A DNA stretch of 10,913 nucleotides from JBEIUO01 sp964549785 (GTDB lineage Bacteria > Planctomycetota > Phycisphaerae > Phycisphaerales > UBA1924): positions 1-10,913 of the forward strand of contig CAZJXA010000105.1 of NCBI GenBank assembly GCA_964549785.1, in the 5' to 3' direction. The notes beneath the pieces are model-generated. The model saw only the letters and a list, made by a program, of their open reading frames with translations. It had not been told where the DNA came from and searched no databases. A program made the position numbers and the translations under genes. Below, piece by piece: positions 7,088-10,913 of this stretch (position 1 is the first letter of the stretch; the number at the start of each line of letters is the position of its first letter).

Positions 7088-7133
7088 TTCCGGCTGAATA
7101 ATCCGGATCCCAACCCCGTACGCTTCCGGCTGA
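7088..7133. repeat. Direct repeat TTCCGGCTGA in the amidohydrolase/uup divergent region
   Basis: TTCCGGCTGA occurs at 7088-7097 and again at 7124-7133, exactly 36 nt apart. Extending left by three bases gives 12 of 13 identical. The second copy overlaps the first base of the uup start codon. An 8-bp palindrome, ATCCGGAT (7101-7108), lies between the copies. It could be a regulator binding site or a small duplication. Confidence 0.5.
7119..7124 (+). promoter_or_regulatory. Candidate -10 element of uup (TACGCT)
   Basis: TACGCT ends 8 nt before the uup ATG, with no Shine-Dalgarno. It is the same hexamer, followed by the same TCC, as before proC. The -35 region is weak. Confidence 0.45.
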
Positions 7134-9043
7134 TGGCCGCGATCCTCTCATCCCGCTCACTCACCAAGTCGTACGGCACGCGGGCCCTCTTTTCGGGGGT
7201 CACTTTTTCCGTCGAAGACCGCGAGCGTCTCGCGCTGATCGGCCCGAACGGGTCGGGCAAGAGCACGCTTCTCAAGATTCTTGCGGGGCTGGAGACGTCG
7301 GACAGCGGGGAGGTCGTCATCCGGAAGGGCGTGCGGGCGGCGTATGTCTCTCAGCAGGACCGGTTCCCCGAAGGCTCCACCGTGCGCTCCGCCGTGATCT
7401 CTTCGCTCGAAATCGAACGCAAGGCCGGGCGCCTCGCCCACGTGCATGATGAGCATGAGAGCGAGATGGCGGCCGACATGGCTCTTGACCGGGCCGGGTT
7501 CACCAACCCCGATCAGGCGGTCGAATCGCTCTCGGGAGGGCAGCGCAAACGTCTCGCGATCGTCCGGGAACTTGCCAAAGAGCCGGACGCCATCCTGTTC
7601 GATGAACCGACCAACCACCTCGACGTCGAAGGCATTGAGTGGCTGGAAACGCTCCTTCGGACGGGGGGCTTCGCTTCCATTGTCGTCACCCACGACCGGA
7701 CGTTTCTTGAGAATGTCGCGGTTCGGATTATCGAGTTGTCGCGCGCCTACCCCGACGGAACGCTCACGGTGCAGGGCAATTACACGGAGTTTCTAAAGCG
7801 GAAGGACGAGTTCCTCGAGGGCCAAGTCAAGGCCGAGGCCGCCCTTGCCAACGAGGTCCGAGACGATATTCGCTGGCTGGGCCGTGGCGCCCAGGCCCGC
7901 CGGACCAAGAGCAAGAGTCGGATCGTCGCGAGTTACGACCGCATGGATGAACTCGCCGAGTTACGGACGCGCACCAGCGTCGAGCGGGCGACCGAAATCG
8001 AGTTTGGGGCCACTGGCCGTCAGACCCGCAACCTGATCCGGGCGGGGGGCCTTTCAAAGACACTGGGCGGCCGGCGACTCTTCAGTGATGTCGACGTTTC
8101 GCTCTCCCCGGGGACGGTGCTGGGCCTTCTGGGACCCAACGGTTCCGGCAAGAGCACGCTCATCAACGTTCTGACCGGCGCGATCGAGCCCGACGAACCC
8201 TCCGCCGCGTCCATCGTCCGGTACGCGGAGGCCCAGGCATCGGGCAGCCGTTCGGTTCCCGAGCCCGGGGTGGTCTTGCGGGCACCCGGGCTGCGCGTCG
8301 TGGTGTTCAGCCAGCACCGCACCGAATTGAATCCCGCTGAAACGCTCGCGGAAGCACTGAGCCCCGCCGATTCGGTCATCTATAACGGCCGCACGTTGCA
8401 CATCAACACGTGGGCGAAGAAGTTTCTCTTCACCCCGGAACAACTGAAGCAACCGGTCCGTGCGCTCTCGGGCGGGGAGCAGGCTCGTGTGCATATCGCC
8501 CGCCTGATGCTCGAACCCGCCGACGTCCTGATCTTGGACGAGCCGACCAACGATCTTGACATCCCGTCGCTCGAAGTCCTTGAGGACAGCATCGAAGAGT
8601 TTCCTGGGGCGGTCGTGCTGGTGACGCATGATCGGGCGATGCTCGGACGGCTGGCGACGAAGGTCATAGCGCTCGACGGCGCTGGGGGTTCGCGGGTTTT
8701 CACCGACTACGCCGAGTGGGAACGCGTCGGCCGCCCCGCGCTGCGATCACCCGCCGCAAAGAAGCCCGAACCTCAGGCCGCCGGTGTGGCCGCCCCCCTC
8801 CCGATCGGCAAACCGCCCAAGAAAAAACTGAGTTACGCCGACCAGAGAGAGTTTGACGGAATGGAACCCGCCATCGCCGCCGCGGAAGCTGCGCTCGCCC
8901 GGTTTGAACGGGATATGAACGAGCCAGGGGTCGTCGCGGACCATAAGCGGTACGTGGAGGTGTGCACGAAAGCCGGAGTCGCCCAACAGAGCGTTGCCGC
9001 GCTCTACGAGCGGTGGGCCGAGTTGGAAGGGAAGGCCAAATAG
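7133..9043 (+). CDS. uup: ABC-F family ATPase, Uup type
   Basis: A 636-residue soluble tandem ATPase, almost exactly the length of E. coli Uup (635). ABC-F proteins bind the ribosomal E site and affect translation; Uup is also linked to transposon excision and ribosome assembly. Domain 1 has Walker A GPNGSGKST (37-45), signature LSGGQ (133-137) and Walker B DEPTNHLD (157-164). The interdomain linker carries the Uup-like WLGRGAQARRTKSKSRI. Domain 2 has Walker A (334-342), VVFSQHRTELNP, signature LSGGE (445-449) and DEPTNDLD (469-476). The charged C-terminal region from KLSYADQREF (about 565) to the end matches the Uup coiled-coil DNA-binding domain. Domain 2 carries a longer loop than E. coli Uup before the FSQHR strand. 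There is no membrane segment. The ATG at 7133 precedes the first ABC strand and has TACGCT 8 nt upstream but no Shine-Dalgarno. The patatin-like gene follows after 3 nt. Confidence 0.94.
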   Translation: MAAILSSRSLTKSYGTRALFSGVTFSVEDRERLALIGPNGSGKSTLLKILAGLETSDSGEVVIRKGVRAAYVSQQDRFPEGSTVRSAVISSLEIERKAGRLAHVHDEHESEMAADMALDRAGFTNPDQAVESLSGGQRKRLAIVRELAKEPDAILFDEPTNHLDVEGIEWLETLLRTGGFASIVVTHDRTFLENVAVRIIELSRAYPDGTLTVQGNYTEFLKRKDEFLEGQVKAEAALANEVRDDIRWLGRGAQARRTKSKSRIVASYDRMDELAELRTRTSVERATEIEFGATGRQTRNLIRAGGLSKTLGGRRLFSDVDVSLSPGTVLGLLGPNGSGKSTLINVLTGAIEPDEPSAASIVRYAEAQASGSRSVPEPGVVLRAPGLRVVVFSQHRTELNPAETLAEALSPADSVIYNGRTLHINTWAKKFLFTPEQLKQPVRALSGGEQARVHIARLMLEPADVLILDEPTNDLDIPSLEVLEDSIEEFPGAVVLVTHDRAMLGRLATKVIALDGAGGSRVFTDYAEWERVGRPALRSPAAKKPEPQAAGVAAPLPIGKPPKKKLSYADQREFDGMEPAIAAAEAALARFERDMNEPGVVADHKRYVEVCTKAGVAQQSVAALYERWAELEGKAK

Positions 9044-9046
9044 CCG

Positions 9047-10249
9047 ATGGTGCGCATCGCCTTCGCAAGTTCCCGCACGCTTGGCACACTATGGGCTGGG
9101 CTCGGGCTCGCGGGCTGCGCCGTCAATCGGCCGACGCTCCCTGAAGCAGAACTCGAGGCCCGGCTGCACGCGTTCGAAGCGGCCGATAGGGCGGACACCG
9201 CCCAAGGGCTCGAGAAACTGTGTCGCCGCGTCTACAACGAACAAGAAGCCTTCGGGGCGGGCAAGACACGTGTTCCCCCCACCTTGGACGTTCTCATCCT
9301 CTCCGGCGGCGGCGATTACGGGGCGTTTGGGGCCGGGTTCCTGACCGGTTGGGGACTGCTCGACGAGGGCGGCACGCGCCGCCCGCTCTTCGACGTTGTC
9401 ACCGGAGTCAGCACGGGTGCCCTCATCGCCCCCTTCGCGTTCGTCGGCAGCGACCCCGCGTATGAACGGGTTCTTGCGCTCTACCGCGACCCCAAGGACG
9501 ACTGGGTGAAGTTGCGCGGGCTGCTGTTCTTCCTGCCCGGGCGCAGTTCATTCCTCACGGCCCGCGGTCTGGAGCGCGACATCCGTGAACAGATCGACGC
9601 CGACATGCTTACCGACATCGCGAAAGGACACGCCGACGATCGGGCTTTGATCATCGGGACCACGAATCTTGACCTCGGGGTCATGCAGACGTGGGACGCG
9701 TCCCGCATCGCGAGCAACCCCGACAATGGCCCGGAGTTTGACCGCTTCTACAAGGTTCTGCTCGCGTCATCCGCGATTCCCGCGGTGTTCCCGCCGGTGG
9801 TGATCGACGACGCGCTGTACGTGGATGGCGGCACGACCTCTAACATTGTCATCAATCTCGACCCGCGCGATCCCTATTCGCTCTTGAACACCTGGCGACA
9901 AATGCACGGCGATGATCCGCTGCCCACGATCCGATTCTGGGTCATCATCAACAACCAGTTAGGCAGTGCTCCCCAAGTTGTTCAGCCAACCTGGCTCAGC
10001 ATCACGAGCAGCAGTCTGGCCACCTCCATCCGCTCGTCCACCGCCGCCACGCTCGAAATTTTGAGCCTCCAATGCGAGTTGCTCCGGCGCGATGCCGGCT
10101 TGGACGTCGAGTTCCGGTATGTTGCCATCCCCGACGAATGGCGGGCTCCCGAAACCGGGATATTCAAGAAGAAAACCATGGAGAGTCTTGCGGCTTTGGG
10201 AGTAACGATGGGGGCCGATCCCGCCAGTTGGAAGAACGGATCGGAATGA
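9047..10249 (+). CDS. Patatin-like phospholipase, predicted lipoprotein
   Basis: A 400-residue protein with an N-terminal lipoprotein signal: a hydrophobic stretch to residue 23 and a lipobox LAGC with the modified Cys at 24. It is therefore predicted to be exported, lipidated and cut by signal peptidase II. The rest is a patatin-like hydrolase: glycine-rich oxyanion loop SGGGDYGAFGAGF (GGG at 87-89, G92), nucleophile elbow GVSTG (S122), SSAIPAVFPPV at about 241-251, and catalytic Asp in YVDGG (D260). The Ser-Asp dyad is complete, so an active acyl hydrolase is expected; the lipid substrate is unknown. Family members cleave phospholipids or other acyl esters. Its ATG lies 3 nt after the uup stop with no close Shine-Dalgarno, which suggests co-transcription and translational coupling. 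The arsR start is 42 nt downstream. Confidence 0.92.
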   Translation: MVRIAFASSRTLGTLWAGLGLAGCAVNRPTLPEAELEARLHAFEAADRADTAQGLEKLCRRVYNEQEAFGAGKTRVPPTLDVLILSGGGDYGAFGAGFLTGWGLLDEGGTRRPLFDVVTGVSTGALIAPFAFVGSDPAYERVLALYRDPKDDWVKLRGLLFFLPGRSSFLTARGLERDIREQIDADMLTDIAKGHADDRALIIGTTNLDLGVMQTWDASRIASNPDNGPEFDRFYKVLLASSAIPAVFPPVVIDDALYVDGGTTSNIVINLDPRDPYSLLNTWRQMHGDDPLPTIRFWVIINNQLGSAPQVVQPTWLSITSSSLATSIRSSTAATLEILSLQCELLRRDAGLDVEFRYVAIPDEWRAPETGIFKKKTMESLAALGVTMGADPASWKNGSE

Positions 10250-10277
10250 ATCGAGAAGGATCGGAAAAGGTCGTCCC

Positions 10278-10283
10278 TACTAT
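10278..10283 (+). promoter_or_regulatory. Candidate -10 element of arsR (TACTAT)
   Basis: TACTAT ends 8 nt before ATG 10292 (5 nt before GTG 10289) and no Shine-Dalgarno is present. It lies in the short gap after the patatin-like gene and would give arsR its own leaderless transcript. The -35 is weak. Confidence 0.4.
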
Positions 10284-10291
10284 CAGGCGTG

Positions 10292-10597
10292 ATGCGGGAA
10301 GAAGGGTTTGTGAAGATCGCGAAGGCTCTTGCCGACCCCACCCGGGCCAGGATGCTGCACGAAATTCGTAGCCGCGGCGAGATGACTTGCGGGGATGTAT
10401 GCGAGTGTTTCCCCAAGTCGCAGCCGACGATCTCGCACCATATCAAGGCCCTCGCGGAATCGGGGATTATCGCGTGCCGTAGGGACGGCCAATTTCATGT
10501 GCTCACCGTCGAAGAACCGCTGCTGCGGGCCTTTGCCGCGCGGCTCCTGGGCGAGATTGAAGACCCCTCGGGCGGACCCCGGCGCGGGAAAAATTGA
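10292..10597 (+). CDS. ArsR-type winged-helix transcriptional repressor
   Basis: A small protein of about 101 residues matching the ArsR/SmtB helix-turn-helix family: IAKALADPTRARMLHEI (helices 1-2), then a Cys-containing helix 3, recognition helix QPTISHHIKALAESGII and wing CRRDGQFHVLTV. Members bind DNA as dimers and often release it on metal or thiol signals. Three cysteines cluster in or near helix 3 (C33, C37 and C39 counted from the ATG), in the region where ArsR has its ELCVCDL metalloid site. The first of these also occurs in non-metal-sensing members, so sensing is only a possibility. Start: ATG at 10292, or the adjacent in-frame GTG at 10289. There is no Shine-Dalgarno; TACTAT lies 8 nt before the ATG. 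It is downstream of the patatin-like gene and upstream of an exported protein; its targets are unknown. Confidence 0.9.
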   Translation: MREEGFVKIAKALADPTRARMLHEIRSRGEMTCGDVCECFPKSQPTISHHIKALAESGIIACRRDGQFHVLTVEEPLLRAFAARLLGEIEDPSGGPRRGKN

Positions 10598-10794
10598 GTC
10601 GCTATGGTTTTGTGGGCAAGCGGTTACGGGTGATGGATCAGACGCGACGAATCGGGAACAGTGAAGATCGGCGAATGTCCGGATGATGGCGAGCGTCGGC
10701 CACTGTCAGGTCTCGCACTGCCGATCGCTGCATCGCGGCCATCGGTCGCACAGCGGCGTGGTTTCGGTCGGGTGTTTGCAAAAAGGGGAAGATA
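10598..10794. other. Intergenic region between arsR and the exported-protein gene
   Basis: This 197-nt stretch has no convincing gene on either strand; the minus-strand open frame across it has no recognisable content. It ends in the Shine-Dalgarno of the next gene. A weak likeness to cobalamin riboswitch pieces was seen and rejected. A promoter or ArsR operator would be expected here, but none stands out. Confidence 0.5.
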
Positions 10795-10913
10795 ATGGCA
10801 CACGTTTTGGGATCGATTTCGCGCCGCAAGGCGTTCGTGAGTCTGGCCGCGGCCTCAATCGTCCCGTCGGTTGCCGCTCGCGCCATGGCGGGAATGGATG
10901 CGGGCCGGCCCGC
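10795..10913 (+). CDS. N-terminus of an exported protein, cut by the window edge
   Basis: Only 39 codons are visible. They encode a signal peptide: MAHVLGSISRRK, a hydrophobic stretch FVSLAAASIVPSVAA, and a likely signal peptidase I site after ARA (residues 29-31). The SRRKAF start resembles a twin-arginine motif, although the Phe is one place later than in the usual SRRxF, so either Sec or Tat export is possible. A strong AGGGGAAG Shine-Dalgarno lies about 4 nt before the ATG at 10795, the best ribosome site in the window besides that of the DksA-like gene. The mature part and function lie outside the window. The gene follows arsR after a 197-nt gap and might be its target, which is a guess. 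Confidence 0.6.
   Translation, partial: MAHVLGSISRRKAFVSLAAASIVPSVAARAMAGMDAGRP

Noticed and set aside
6158..7132. The open plus-strand frame upstream of uup, antisense to the amidohydrolase.
   Set aside because: The translation lacks any domain, and the opposite strand encodes a protein with complete metal-ligand motifs.
10621..10720. Pieces resembling a cobalamin riboswitch (GGGAACAGTGAA near 10654 and CCACTGT near 10700).
   Set aside because: The CCC needed to pair with GGGAA is missing, the spacing is too long, and no B12-box (AGGAGACC-like) follows, so the fold cannot be supported by eye. A covariance-model search would settle it.

Overview
The window is a high-GC, gene-dense stretch of bacterial chromosome with eight apparently intact protein genes, one disrupted gene, one small regulator and one gene cut by the right edge. 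The mix fits a planctomycete, probably of the Phycisphaerae type: a DksA/TraR-like protein with a long Lys/Ala/Pro-rich tail next to an enlarged LspA, a lone FliM, standalone AccA, and few Shine-Dalgarno sequences. This placement is an inference from gene content and style; no rRNA or other decisive marker is present. No phage, transposon, CRISPR or tRNA sequence was recognised.

Layout from left to right. Positions 1-765 (+) hold a SpoIIE/PP2C-type phosphatase domain broken by an in-frame TGA and lacking a usable start. Converging on it is fliM (811-1800, -), the flagellar switch protein, with proC (1916-2779, -) upstream on the same strand. accA (2909-3937, +), the carboxyltransferase alpha subunit of acetyl-CoA carboxylase, is divergent from proC. 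Next come a DksA/TraR-like protein with a basic tail (4083-5123, +) and the coupled lspA (5129-5800, +), lipoprotein signal peptidase. A metal-dependent amidohydrolase-2 family protein (5891-7018, -) converges on lspA and is divergent from uup (7133-9043, +), an ABC-F ATPase. uup is followed after 3 nt by a patatin-like lipoprotein (9047-10249, +), then an ArsR-type repressor (10292-10597, +) and the start of an exported protein (10795 to the edge, +).

The genes are mostly housekeeping (proline synthesis, fatty acid synthesis, lipoprotein maturation, ribosome-associated ABC-F) with accessory enzymes between them. One functional link is visible: the patatin-like protein has a lipobox, so it is a predicted substrate of the LspA encoded in the same window.

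The most interesting signal is not a gene. Five genes that lack a Shine-Dalgarno sequence (proC, accA, the amidohydrolase, uup and arsR) carry a TACNNT hexamer, mostly TACGCT or TACACT, just 6-11 nt before the start codon. This is what leaderless or nearly leaderless transcription would look like. The DksA-like gene, which does have a Shine-Dalgarno, has a similar hexamer further upstream, with a perfect inverted repeat between its -35 and -10. No convincing new multi-gene system was found.
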